A stretch of 64,000 nucleotides of DNA, from NCBI GenBank assembly GCA_035627375.1, contig DASPLX010000043.1, positions 62,001-126,000 of the forward strand, given 5' to 3'. Shown in pieces: positions 42,440 through 51,343 of the stretch (the stretch's first letter is position 1; each line of letters begins with the position of its first letter). The DNA is from DASPLX01 sp035627375. GTDB taxonomy: Bacteria > Pseudomonadota > Gammaproteobacteria > Burkholderiales > Burkholderiaceae_D. The notes under the pieces were generated by a model. That model saw only the letters and a program-made list of their open reading frames with translations, was not told the DNA's origin and ran no database searches. A program made the translations under genes and the position numbers.

Positions 42440-43629
42440 GCCGCTCTCCTCGCAACCGGATCGGTATCGAAGGCGCGCACCAGGTAATGCACGACGCGCG
42501 GCGTCCCGGCGTTTTCGCGTTTCGCCGCGCTGTTCAGCCACGCGGTGCGGCCGAGCCGCAGCCCGCGATCCTCCGTCCACTGCAGCCGCGCGGTGCGGCC
42601 GAGCGTCCGTCCCTGATCGCCGCCCGTGCTCAATATCGAGCGCGGAATGGAGTCGGCGCGCACCGCCAGCCGCACGTCGCAGTCGTAGGCGCGATCGGTG
42701 AGCAGGCGCAGGAGCGCAGCGAAACGTTCGAAATGCGGCGATGCGACCTGGTCGGCGGCGGGCGGCAGCAACTCGAGGAAGCGCTCGAACCTCATGGCGG
42801 ACACCAGGATGCGGATGCGCGCCTGCTGATCCCACACGCGGCGCCCGAGCAGGCTGCGGCTGCCCAGGGCGTGGTTCTTCCTGCCGAGGGCGATGCGGTC
42901 GTCTTCCTCGATGTCCTGCCAGGCGCCGGCGAACTGTTCCACCTTGACGTTCGCGTCCGGGCCCAGGAACAGCTTGAGGACGTGCTTGACCGTCGATGCG
43001 CTCTTGCGCCGGTTCGCCAGGAGCCCGGCGAGGCCGAGCCACGCCCGTTGCGGCAAGGGCATCTGCGCGGCCAGTTCCGGCTGCCCCATGCCCATCAGCG
43101 ACGCCAGATAGAACGCATGCGGCGTTTCTTCCGGGCTGCTGTTGTTCAATCCGATCGCCTGGCGCGCTTTCAATTCGTAACGCAGCGCATTCAGGCGCTG
43201 GTTGAACAAGTCGAGGAAATCCGACATCGTATGTTCGCGCATGCGTTGCTGGTCGCGCAGCCATTCGGTGTACGGCTCGGGCAGCGGTCCGAGCACGCTC
43301 GCCACGCAATAGTTGGGCGTGAAGATTTCGATGATTTCCTGCGGCGCGCGGCGCGTCCGCGATGCGCCCGGGTGGGATTCCCGGATCGCGGCGGCGGGGG
43401 ACGGCCGGCGTTCGATCAGGCGCGTGACTTCGCGCCCCGGAAACGCCGCCGACAAATCGGCCCGGAAGCGGATCTGGCGTTCCGGCTCCTGCACCATGGA
43501 GGCGCGCGAGGCGGCCTCGCGCTGCTTCCATTGCAGCAGGCGCAGCAGCTGGAAGACATTGAAGCTGCCGTACCGCTTGAAAATGAAATCCTTCAGAGGA
43601 AGGGGCGTGCGCCGGCCAGCGGTTCCCAT
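42436..43629 (-). CDS. tssG: TssG, T6SS baseplate wedge protein
   Basis: 397 residues from the ATG at 43629, starting inside the end of tssF (37-bp overlap). Features: FNVFQLLRLL near the N-terminus, FTPNYCVASVLGPLPEPYTE, FLDLFNQRL, HAFYLASLMGMGQPELA, and LGRRVWDQQARIRI. With TssF, TssE and TssK it forms the baseplate wedges. The C-terminal ~70 residues are Arg-rich (GRTARLQWTEDRGLRLGRTA), with a near-duplicate of the LGRTAxL motif. Confidence 0.92.
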   Translation of the reverse strand: MGTAGRRTPLPLKDFIFKRYGSFNVFQLLRLLQWKQREAASRASMVQEPERQIRFRADLSAAFPGREVTRLIERRPSPAAAIRESHPGASRTRRAPQEIIEIFTPNYCVASVLGPLPEPYTEWLRDQQRMREHTMSDFLDLFNQRLNALRYELKARQAIGLNNSSPEETPHAFYLASLMGMGQPELAAQMPLPQRAWLGLAGLLANRRKSASTVKHVLKLFLGPDANVKVEQFAGAWQDIEEDDRIALGRKNHALGSRSLLGRRVWDQQARIRILVSAMRFERFLELLPPAADQVASPHFERFAALLRLLTDRAYDCDVRLAVRADSIPRSILSTGGDQGRTLGRTARLQWTEDRGLRLGRTAWLNSAAKRENAGTPRVVHYLVRAFDTDPVARRAA

Positions 43630-45497
43630 TGTTTCCCTTTCTCGTTGAGGTCTTGCTTTTCGGTTTCGGCGCCTTGCTTTTCCACTTTGATGTCGTGCGT
43701 TTCGAGGCTCACCTCCACCAGCGAGTTGACCGCCGCGTAAAGCGTCAGGAAGCGCCGCAAGACTTCGCAAAACAGCACCGGACTGGCGTCGTGGAAATTC
43801 TTGCGATCCATCTCCAGGTCGATGTGGGTGCCGCGCACGAAACCGCGCCAGCCGTCGGCGCCGGCATGGCGCATCACCGGCCTGGCGCGCATGCGCCGGA
43901 TGCCGTCGATCTGTTTCATGGCGCGCTTCTTGTCCGGCCCGGCGTGCAGCACCAGGATTTCCTTCAAGGCGCTCAATGCCTCCGGCCGGTCGGACAAGGA
44001 AAGATGATTCAGCGCCAGCTGCGACACCAGTTGCCATGGGCGGGAGCCGATCTGCGCCGGCATCTGGTGCGGCGTCGGCTTGCTCAGCACGCGCAGTTCG
44101 TTGACGGGACCGGGCCCTTCGAGGCGCAACAGATCGCCCGTCATCAGCTTCTCCGGCAAGCGCCGGTTGGTGCACAAGGCCCTGCCGCCGACCACTTCGT
44201 CGGCGAGCCGGGTCAGATCGAGATCGTGATCCAGGAAGGACACGTAGATCTCGCCGCCGGCGATCTCGGCCCCCAGGCTGCGTTCGCGGCGCGCGATATA
44301 GAAGTAATCCTGCTTTTGCATCTCGTCGAAATCGCCCATCGCGAAGTAGGGCATGATCGGCCGTACGCTGCCGTCGGCGCGGATCGATTCCAGCGAATGC
44401 AAGGCGTAGATCTCGCAATACTTGTGATTGTCGATGTCGCCGAACAGATGGTATTCGTACTGCGTATGGTCGAGGGCGAGCGGGTCGATCCGTTGCAGGA
44501 ACAGGTTCGCCAGCGGCACGCAATTCAGGCGCAGCGCCTGCGGCGTGAGCCGCAAGCCTTTGCCGATCGGCATGTCGAGCAGGAACAGCAGGTCGAAACT
44601 GCCCTCGGCGCACTTGAAGCACAAGCCTTCGACGTCGAAGAACAGGAATTTTTCCGGGAACGCGAAATATTCCTGCAGCAGCCGATAGCCGGGGTGCGTA
44701 TGCGGTCCCGGTTCCAGCATCGCTTCCGAGTCTCCCATGCCCAGCCAGTGGAACGCCCGCCGGTCGTGCCGGTGCATCTGCGGCTCGCGGTCATAGGGCG
44801 CCGTTTCGTCCGGTTGCGGAACGTAGACGGCGGTGCCGACGAGGTTGAGCGCCAGCGCTTCATACAGCTGGTAGGCGTGCGGTTCGGTATTGTCGATGTA
44901 GAAACGGATGCGCTCCGGGCCTCCGCCTTGCAGCGTTCCGACGCGGTCCTCGCTGATCCGCACCCGGAGCACGGAATGAACGCCGGCTTGCTCGCTCACG
45001 AAGGGGTAAGCGGCGGCCGGCAGGACTTCCACGTCTTGCACGTGCAACGGCAGCAGCGGCGTATCGTAGCAGGTGCGGAAACGGCAATCGATCTTGCGGC
45101 CGAGATCGTTGGAGGCCGTCGCCTTGACGTAGCGGCCGCGCGGCAGGATCTGCTCCTTCGCGAAATTCGCGCCGTCCGGCTTGACCGCGATCTCGGCCAC
45201 CAGCATCGAGGGAATCGGCGCCTCGAGATGCGGATAGAGCAGGCTCAGCAGCGCATTGGGCAGCGCCGCCTGATCCTGCTCCATCTGGTACTGCAGGCGC
45301 CCGGTCAGGAAGGCGAAGGACTGGATCAGCAGTTCGACCTGCGGATCGGACGACGGCCCCTTGTGCCCGCCGAGGCCGAGCGAACCCGCCGCCGCCGGAT
45401 ACTTGGCGGCGAAGTCGGCGGCCTCGTGGCGCAGGGCGGAGAGCTCCGCGTCGTAGAAGCTCTTGAGCTTGGTGCCGGAGGAAGGGGGCGCTTGCAT
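43593..45497 (-). CDS. tssF: TssF, T6SS baseplate wedge protein
   Basis: 634 residues. Clear family features: KSFYDAELSALRHEAADFAA, LIQSFAFLTGRLQYQMEQDQ, LLSLLYPHLEAPIPSM, and CVPLANLFLQRIDPLALDHT; the C-terminus carries DGWRGFVRGTHIDLEMDRKN. Usual length for the family. It is 12 bp after tssE. Confidence 0.94.
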   Translation of the reverse strand: MQAPPSSGTKLKSFYDAELSALRHEAADFAAKYPAAAGSLGLGGHKGPSSDPQVELLIQSFAFLTGRLQYQMEQDQAALPNALLSLLYPHLEAPIPSMLVAEIAVKPDGANFAKEQILPRGRYVKATASNDLGRKIDCRFRTCYDTPLLPLHVQDVEVLPAAAYPFVSEQAGVHSVLRVRISEDRVGTLQGGGPERIRFYIDNTEPHAYQLYEALALNLVGTAVYVPQPDETAPYDREPQMHRHDRRAFHWLGMGDSEAMLEPGPHTHPGYRLLQEYFAFPEKFLFFDVEGLCFKCAEGSFDLLFLLDMPIGKGLRLTPQALRLNCVPLANLFLQRIDPLALDHTQYEYHLFGDIDNHKYCEIYALHSLESIRADGSVRPIMPYFAMGDFDEMQKQDYFYIARRERSLGAEIAGGEIYVSFLDHDLDLTRLADEVVGGRALCTNRRLPEKLMTGDLLRLEGPGPVNELRVLSKPTPHQMPAQIGSRPWQLVSQLALNHLSLSDRPEALSALKEILVLHAGPDKKRAMKQIDGIRRMRARPVMRHAGADGWRGFVRGTHIDLEMDRKNFHDASPVLFCEVLRRFLTLYAAVNSLVEVSLETHDIKVEKQGAETEKQDLNEKGKQWEPLAGARPFL

Positions 45498-45509
45498 CGT
45501 GGCTGGTCC

Positions 45510-45893
45510 TCAGTGCGCCGGCAGGTCGAACCGGAAGGTGTGCGTATCGCGGTCGGATTCGAGCACGCCCGAGACCACCAGGCGGTAGGGCTGCAGCGAA
45601 TCCTTCCGGCTTTCCAGGCTGACGCTCGGATGTCTCAGGCGCGGTTCGTAGTGCTCGATCAGCCGCACCAGCTGTTTTGCATAACGTTCCAGCTGCGAGC
45701 GGCTGTTGTGCGTCAGCTCCGTCACGTGCGGCATGCCGTAATCCAGCAGATCGATCTCGCCGTCCCGCGTCGCGGCGCGGGAGGCGACGATGCGCTGGAT
45801 CTGCGCGGCCACGGCGGCCTCGACGTCGAACGGTTCCGGTCGTCCGGTCGACGGCGAGACTGCTGCGGTAAGCCGTTCGAAGAGAAACTGCAT
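45510..45893 (-). CDS. tssE: TssE, gp25-like baseplate protein
   Basis: 127 residues from the ATG at 45893. gp25-like lysozyme-fold domain: FLFERL start, LLDYGMPHVTELTHNSRSQL, LVRLIEHYEPRLRHPSV, ending THTFRFDLPAH. It organises the baseplate wedge despite the 'lysozyme' name. It lies 53 bp after hcp. Confidence 0.9.
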   Translation of the reverse strand: MQFLFERLTAAVSPSTGRPEPFDVEAAVAAQIQRIVASRAATRDGEIDLLDYGMPHVTELTHNSRSQLERYAKQLVRLIEHYEPRLRHPSVSLESRKDSLQPYRLVVSGVLESDRDTHTFRFDLPAH

Positions 45894-45946
45894 GCTGCTG
45901 CTCCTGGAAAACTGCGATCCGATCGGCCCTCGCGGCCGGCCCGCGG

Positions 45947-46513
45947 TCAGCTCGTGAACTGCCCGATCGGCCGGTTGCGCGCGATACTCCATCCCGTGGA
46001 CAGGTTGCCCGCGCTGCCGGTGTCGGCCTTCTGCACGGTGTAGGTCCAGAGGATCTCGGTGAAATTCAGCTTGAACTGCTCGGTCGGCATGTCGTCCGGA
46101 TGGGTCTGGAGCTGGATTTCGCTGATGATCGCGTCGCGCAGGGCGATGGTGATGATGTTCGCGGTCTTGTCGCCGGAGTTGCGGGCGACGTACAGCTTGG
46201 TCGGCTGGTCCTTGCCCTTGCCGAGCGGCTCCGCGCGCAGGCAGTACTCGTAGAACTTCACCGAGGTCTTGTCCACGTATTTCACGCAAGTGAACTCGGT
46301 GATGATCGGCCGGCCCGAGGTGCGCGCGGAATTGCTGACATCGGTGGTGATCTGCTGTTTCATGCCTTGGTGCATCGAGACTAGTTCGATGCACTGGCCG
46401 AGATCCAGCACCGAATCGCGCCATTCGTTGTCGATCAGGCTGCCGCCGTTGTCCCAGCTGTTCGCCCCGCCGAATACTTCCGGATTGCCGGGCTGTAAGA
46501 GAATCAGATCCAT
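45947..46513 (-). CDS. hcp: Hcp (TssD) tube protein
   Basis: 188 residues, slightly longer than the common 160-172. Core features: VLDLGQCIELVSMHQGMKQQ, TSGRPIITEFTCVKYVDKTS, KFYEYCLRAEPLGK, IITIALRDAIISEIQL and LNFTEILWTYTVQKADTGSA. It forms hexameric rings of the inner tube. No toxin extension. Its start lies 28 bp downstream of the sheath gene's stop. Confidence 0.94.
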   Translation of the reverse strand: MDLILLQPGNPEVFGGANSWDNGGSLIDNEWRDSVLDLGQCIELVSMHQGMKQQITTDVSNSARTSGRPIITEFTCVKYVDKTSVKFYEYCLRAEPLGKGKDQPTKLYVARNSGDKTANIITIALRDAIISEIQLQTHPDDMPTEQFKLNFTEILWTYTVQKADTGSAGNLSTGWSIARNRPIGQFTS

Positions 46514-46541
46514 GTTGACTCCTGAAAATTAAGATGCCCGA

Positions 46542-49178
46542 TTATTTCGGCAGGTTGGCGACCAGACGGATCGAGGTCGTCAGCTCTTCCAGTTGGAAGT
46601 GCGGTTTGAGGAATACCGTCGCCCGGTACGCGCCCGGTTCGCCCGGCGCCTCGGTGACGACCACGGAAGCCGAACGCAGCGGATAGGAAGACTTCACTTC
46701 CTGCGTCGCGTTGTCGTCCAGCAGCACGTAGTTGGCGATCCAGGTGTTCAAGTAAGTCTCGACGTTCGCCCGCGTCAGGAAGCTGCCGATCTTGTCGCGC
46801 ATGATGACCTTGATGTAATGCGCGAAGCGCGACGCCGCCAGGATGTAGGGCAGCATGGCCGAGATCTTGGCGTTGGCGTTGGCATCGTCCGAGAAATACT
46901 TCTTCGGCTGGTTCGTGGTCTGGCCGCCGAAGAAGGCAGCCTTGCCGGTGCCCTTGCAATGGCAGAGCGAGATGAAGCCGAGGTCGTTCAATTCCTTTTC
47001 GCGGCGGTCGGTGATCGCCACTTCGGTCGGGCAGAACAATTCGGTCATGCCGGAATCCGAGGTGTAGGTGTAGAGCGGCAGGCCCTCGACCAGGCCGCCG
47101 CCTTCGACGCCGCGGATCGCCGCCGTCCAGCTGTAGAGCGCGAACGCATGGGTGATGCGCTCGGCCAGCACATAGGCCGGATTCCCCCACAGGAAGTTGG
47201 CGTTGCGCGGATCGGGATAGCTGCCGGCCGGCTGCGTGACCGGATTGTCGGTGACCTGTTCCTCGAAGTTCAGACCTTCGCACTGGATCGTGTTGCGCTT
47301 CTCCGGCCGGCCGTAGGGCAGGCGCAGCAGCACGCGCGGCAGCACCAGCGACACATAGCGCGCATCTTCCATTTCGCGGAATTCGCGCCAGCCGGCCATG
47401 TCCTCGCTCTCGAAGATCTTCTTCAAGTCGCGCGGCTTGTCGAGCGTGGCGAAGCTCGGCAGGCCGAACAGCTGTTCCGACGCGGCGGCGATGAAGGGCG
47501 CATGCGCCGCGGCCGCCACCTCGGAAATCTTCTTGAGGAAGTTGATGTCCGTCTGCTGGCTGCCGATGCGGTAGTCGCCGACCAGCAGGCTGTAGGGCGT
47601 GCCGCCGTAGGAGCCGTATTCCTTTTCGTAGATCAGCTTGAACAGCGTGCTCTGATCGAACTCGACGGCCTTCTCCATGTCCTTGAGAAGTTCTTCCTTG
47701 GTGGCGTTGAAGACGCGCAGCTTGAGCATGGCGCCGGTCTCGGTGTTGAACACCAGATAGCCGAGGCCGCGCCAGGTGGCCTCCATGCGCTGGAAGCCTT
47801 CGGAATGCATGACGCCCGAGAGCGCGGTGCTCAACAACGTGTCGATCTGCGCCACGCGTTCGTCGATCGCCGCCGCCGCGCCGCCGCGCTTGGCGTTCTG
47901 ACGCAGGCTCGCGTTCTGTTCGTCGTCCTGGTTTTGCAGGCGGGACAGGACTTCGGTGGTGAAATAGTGCAGGCGCAACAGCGTCTTGCCAGGCTCATCG
48001 GGTTCGGCTTTCTCGATCAGGCGGAAGATCTGGTCGGCGACATCGAACTCGCCGGCCGGATTGGCGCGCAGATAAGCGACGAAATCGAGTACGCGGCCGC
48101 GCGCGTCCGCGGCCAGGATCGCGTCCTGCAATGCCTTCGGATCGGCGTTGCCGGCCGCTTTGACCTCGGCGGGTTCTACCGGCATGTTCAAGCCCAGCAG
48201 CAGCAAGGCCTTGGGCCAGAGCGCCGCGCTCTGGTCGGCGTTATCGAGCTTGGCGAGGTCGGCGCTGAATTGATCCGCGTCGGCGCCGAGCGGCGCCAAC
48301 GCGGCGGCCAGCGCCTTGGCCTGCTCCTCTTCCTGTTTCTTCTTCTCCTCTTCGGACAGACCGGCTTCGGCACCGGCTTGCTGTTTCGTCAGCAGGCGCT
48401 GCGCCAGGATGCGGTTGGCCTGCGTATTCTCTTCCTGCAAGGCGGCGATGATCTTGCGCGCACGGGCGCGCGCGCCGGCGACCGCCTTCTCGTCCGGCTT
48501 GGCGTCGCCCTTGGCAAAGAGGCCCCAGGCGCGCAGTTCGGCCACCTCGTCATCCGTGGCTTCGGCGGCGCCCAGCTTGCCGAACAAGGCCATCACGGCT
48601 TGTTTGTGCGCGCTCTTGTCGGCGCCGGAATTGGTCCCCAGCGCCTTGATGACTTCGTCGCGCAGCTTGATGACCTTGGCGGCGTTGTCGGCCATTTCCG
48701 GGTCGGCGCCGAGCACCCATTGATCGACCAGCTTGGAGATCTCGTCATCGGCCTCGATGCGGGCCTGCAGTCCGCGAATCTGGCCGCGCGCCTTGTAGAG
48801 CGCATTGAGGGACGGCAGCCGCTCGACGATCCGCAGCGGCTCGAAGTCCTCGAGCGTCTGGAACTGCAGCCGCTTGTCTTCCGGCGTCTTCAGGATGCTG
48901 CCCAGCGCAGTGCCGGGCTTAGCGACCGCCGTCAGCGACACGCCCGGCTTCGACGTCTTCATGACGTCGTTGAACTTATCGCGGTCGATATCGATCATGC
49001 GCCTTTCCTTGATCGATGTCGGCTGGGCGCCGCCCCAGTCGCCCGTCAGATCCGCCAGGATGCCGACGATGAAAGGCAGCTCGCGCTTCTCGATCGCGCC
49101 GCCGGTTTCAACGTCATAAGTGATGCGAACTCGCGGCGGTCTGACCCGCAAGAGCTTCTTTTGTATGCTTTCCGTCAT
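46542..49178 (-). CDS. Fused TssB-TssC sheath protein
   Basis: 878 residues from the ATG at 49178 (GAGG 8 nt upstream; an in-frame GTG at 49202 would add eight). Residues 1-~150 are TssB: SIQKKLLRVRPPRVRITYDV, ELPFIVGILADLTG, IDIDRDKFNDVMK. Residues ~150-430 are an extra, mostly helical charged region (KQEEEQAKALAAAL and similar). Residues ~435-878 are TssC: IDTLLSTALSGVMHSEGFQR, MEATWRGLGYLV, KLIYEKEYGSYGGTPYSLLV, and ETYLNTWIANYVLLDD. Usually TssB (~165 aa) and TssC (~500 aa) are separate. No stop or shift splits them here and no other tssB is in the window. First gene of the operon. Confidence 0.88.
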   Translation of the reverse strand: MTESIQKKLLRVRPPRVRITYDVETGGAIEKRELPFIVGILADLTGDWGGAQPTSIKERRMIDIDRDKFNDVMKTSKPGVSLTAVAKPGTALGSILKTPEDKRLQFQTLEDFEPLRIVERLPSLNALYKARGQIRGLQARIEADDEISKLVDQWVLGADPEMADNAAKVIKLRDEVIKALGTNSGADKSAHKQAVMALFGKLGAAEATDDEVAELRAWGLFAKGDAKPDEKAVAGARARARKIIAALQEENTQANRILAQRLLTKQQAGAEAGLSEEEKKKQEEEQAKALAAALAPLGADADQFSADLAKLDNADQSAALWPKALLLLGLNMPVEPAEVKAAGNADPKALQDAILAADARGRVLDFVAYLRANPAGEFDVADQIFRLIEKAEPDEPGKTLLRLHYFTTEVLSRLQNQDDEQNASLRQNAKRGGAAAAIDERVAQIDTLLSTALSGVMHSEGFQRMEATWRGLGYLVFNTETGAMLKLRVFNATKEELLKDMEKAVEFDQSTLFKLIYEKEYGSYGGTPYSLLVGDYRIGSQQTDINFLKKISEVAAAAHAPFIAAASEQLFGLPSFATLDKPRDLKKIFESEDMAGWREFREMEDARYVSLVLPRVLLRLPYGRPEKRNTIQCEGLNFEEQVTDNPVTQPAGSYPDPRNANFLWGNPAYVLAERITHAFALYSWTAAIRGVEGGGLVEGLPLYTYTSDSGMTELFCPTEVAITDRREKELNDLGFISLCHCKGTGKAAFFGGQTTNQPKKYFSDDANANAKISAMLPYILAASRFAHYIKVIMRDKIGSFLTRANVETYLNTWIANYVLLDDNATQEVKSSYPLRSASVVVTEAPGEPGAYRATVFLKPHFQLEELTTSIRLVANLPK

Positions 49179-49301
49179 GTCGTAGCCTCGCTTCCTAGTC
49201 ACAAGTGATGTTTAGGGTCCGTCCCCTGGGGATTGCCCTCTATCGACGATCTAGCTCTTGCCGGATTTCGCAGACCGACAAAAATCGTGCGCTTGATTCA
49301 T

Positions 49302-49317
49302 ATCAACTATCGTGCCA
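49302..49317 (-). promoter_or_regulatory. Sigma-54 (-24/-12) promoter of the T6SS operon
   Basis: The minus strand reads TGGCACGATAGTTGAT, against the consensus TGGCACG-N4-TTGCA/T: the -24 half is perfect and the -12 half has one mismatch (TTGAT). It implies a start near 49290 and a ~112-nt leader before the ATG at 49178. The sigma-54 activator gene 50078-51064 is next to it. Confidence 0.65.
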
Positions 49318-49413
49318 GGCGGAAAATTTTCCGTAGACGCTTGAAAACAAAGGGGAAATGCTAAAACGCATGAAAAGGGGGTGAGCAAGATTCCACCCGC
49401 GGCGGCGGCGATT

Positions 49414-49468
49414 CCTCGCGTGCCGGAGACCGGCCCCGGCGCCCCGAAGGCACACTCCGGACGCGAGG
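49414..49468. promoter_or_regulatory. Inverted repeat upstream of the sigma-54 promoter, candidate enhancer site
   Basis: Arms CCTCGCGTGCCGGAG (49414-49428) and CTCCGGACGCGAGG (49455-49468) pair over 14 bp with one bulged base. The distance to the -24 box is ~97 bp, normal for an enhancer-binding protein. It could instead fold as a hairpin; binding is untested. Confidence 0.4.
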
Positions 49469-49697
49469 CGCGGTCTTGCGAATCAAGGAGTTGAGGAACT
49501 CACGCCGCGCATGTGGCGGCGTCGTCGCGAGCGGAAAAGCGATGTTTCAAGGGCGGGTGATTTTTTCCCCGGGGATGCGCATTTTTCCACCCGCGCCGGA
49601 AAGCGGTGCGCGAACGCCCCAGCCGTCGCGGACGCGGACGGCGGACGGAAGGAAAACGGAGGCGAAAGAGAAAGGGAGAAAAGGAGAAAAGGAGGAA

Positions 49698-49967
49698 TTA
49701 AGGCCGCGTCTCGGCGCCGGAGCCGCCGCAAGACGATGCGCCTGCCTTCAGCCGCCAGAGCCGGCGGCTACCGGATTGAAAATGCTCGACCACGCCGGCC
49801 GCTTCGAGATGTTCCAGCGCGGCGATCGTGACCGCGAGCGGCTCGGGCCGATCGCCCCAGGGAATCCACCATTGATGAATGCCTTCCGCCGTATCCTTGG
49901 CATTCGGCCTGGTGGACAGATATTGTCGGATTGCCGCCGCCGCGGCAAGAATGAGATCGTCATCCAT
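49698..49967 (-). CDS. Small hypothetical protein with winged-helix-like pattern
   Basis: 89 residues from ATG 49967; a GTG at 49988 is an alternative start. Neither has a good ribosome site. Sequence: DDDLILAAAAAIRQYLSTRP, DTAEGIHQWWI, PLAVTIAALEHLEAAGVVEH, SRRLWRL. The helix-strand order (AxxALEHLEAAGVVEH...RRLWRL) resembles a small winged-helix domain. It lies between the T6SS regulatory region and the activator gene, so it may be a local regulator. Confidence 0.55.
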   Translation of the reverse strand: MDDDLILAAAAAIRQYLSTRPNAKDTAEGIHQWWIPWGDRPEPLAVTIAALEHLEAAGVVEHFQSGSRRLWRLKAGASSCGGSGAETRP

Positions 49968-50077
49968 ACGGGATACATGAAACCGCACAACGATATCGCA
50001 AAACGACTACCGGTAGCAATGCTCCGGATCAAGCGCGATAGCGAAAGCCGTTATCGGACGGCGTCTCGCTCGGCCGA

Positions 50078-51064
50078 TCAGTCGGCGGTCTCGGCGCTGG
50101 ACAGCGACGGCGATTGCGACAGGCCGTGCTTGCGCGCCAGCTTGCCGAAGGCGCTGCGATCCTGCCCGGCGAGCCGGGCGGCGCGCGTGATGTTGCCGTC
50201 CGTGCGCTGCAAGAGATCGTTGACATAGCGCCGCTCGAACTCCGCGATGGCGCGCGCCTTCGCCGCCTTGAACGGCAGGCGGTCGTCGTGCCGCTCCGAC
50301 TGTTCCGGCGACTGCGGAGCGAACAGGTGCAGTTCGCCGCCTTCGCACATGAGGAATTCGCGGTGTATGACGTTTTCCAGTTCGCGCACGTTGCCAGGCC
50401 ACGAATACTGCTCGATGAAATTCACTGCATCCGGATGCAACGTCTTGGCGGGAACGCGGTATTGATGGCTGAGGCGGGCGAGGAAGGCTTGCGCCAGTTC
50501 GAGCGGATCGCCGCTGCGTTCGCGCAGGGCAGGCATGCGCAAGGACAGCACATTGAGGCGGTAGAGGAGATCGCGGCGGAACTGGCGGTCCTCGACGAGC
50601 TTGTACAGGTTGGCGTTGCTGGCCGCGATGATCCGCACATCGGCCTGGCGCGTCGCGCTGCCGCCGACGCGGCGATAAGTCCGGTCCTGCAGGAAGCGCA
50701 GCAGCGACGCCTGCGCCTTGAGGCTCAAGGCATCGACCTCGTCCAGGAACAGCGTGCCGCCGTCGGCCTCGCTGACGAGTCCGGGCGATGCCGCTTTCGC
50801 ATCGGTGAACGCGCCGCGCTCATGGCCGAACAATTCGCTCTCGACCAGCGTCTCGGGCAAGGCGCCGCAGTTGACGGGAATGAAGGGACCGTCGCGGCGG
50901 CCGCCGAGGTAATGAATCGCCCGCGCCGCGAGCTCCTTGCCGGTGCCGGTCTCGCCCTCGATGAACACGGTGACATCGACGCGCGAAATTTTCTGGATCT
51001 GCGAATACGCCTGCTGGAATTGGGGCGACGACCCCAGGAGGTTGACACGCGATGCGCTGTTCAT
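50078..51064 (-). CDS. Sigma-54 enhancer-binding protein without a sensor domain
   Basis: 328 residues. AAA+ domain from the very N-terminus: Walker A GETGTGKE (37-44), sigma-54 contact loop GAFTDA (84-89, in place of GAFTGA), Walker B GGTLFLDEVDAL (102-113), and SWPGNVRELENVIHR. Fis-type helix-turn-helix at the C-terminus (NITRAARLAGQDRSAFGKLA). With no receiver, GAF or PAS domain it is probably active when made, or controlled by a partner. Location next to the -24/-12 site indicates that it activates the T6SS operon, like VasH. Sensor-less activators of this kind resemble PspF/HrpS. Confidence 0.93.
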   Translation of the reverse strand: MNSASRVNLLGSSPQFQQAYSQIQKISRVDVTVFIEGETGTGKELAARAIHYLGGRRDGPFIPVNCGALPETLVESELFGHERGAFTDAKAASPGLVSEADGGTLFLDEVDALSLKAQASLLRFLQDRTYRRVGGSATRQADVRIIAASNANLYKLVEDRQFRRDLLYRLNVLSLRMPALRERSGDPLELAQAFLARLSHQYRVPAKTLHPDAVNFIEQYSWPGNVRELENVIHREFLMCEGGELHLFAPQSPEQSERHDDRLPFKAAKARAIAEFERRYVNDLLQRTDGNITRAARLAGQDRSAFGKLARKHGLSQSPSLSSAETAD

Positions 51065-51343
51065 TCGTACTCTCGTCCCCGTGGTGTTGTGTAAGGCTGC
51101 ATTCGACGGACAGCCATCATACTTTCAAAATATCGCTATTGCGTCCCATCAATATGGGAGAAATTCGGCTGTATTCCCCGGTTTGCCGATCTTTCACCAC
51201 AGTGCTTTGACTGTTGGTCAATTTCGGCGCCGATGCTTTATCTTGTAAAAGGAAAGACCGCCAAACCCGAAGTAGTTTCCCCACGACACTTCGAACTTAC
51301 AACTGCTATTTCTTACAGGCTGCCGAAAGAGGCAACAACGCCG

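Larger units (their letters stand above)
49203..49697. other. T6SS regulatory region, no gene
   Basis: 495 bp. It holds the sigma-54-like promoter (49302-49317), an inverted repeat (49414-49468) and, at 49664-49697, an unbroken 34-nt purine run just behind the stop of the small gene at 49698. I see no convincing coding sequence; the minus-strand frame 49483-49731 is skewed by these repeats. Confidence 0.5.

Noticed and set aside
49483..49731. Minus-strand 82-codon frame in the T6SS regulatory region
   Set aside because: It runs through the purine tract and the inverted-repeat region, giving a low-complexity Ser/Pro/Phe/Arg product without a ribosome site.
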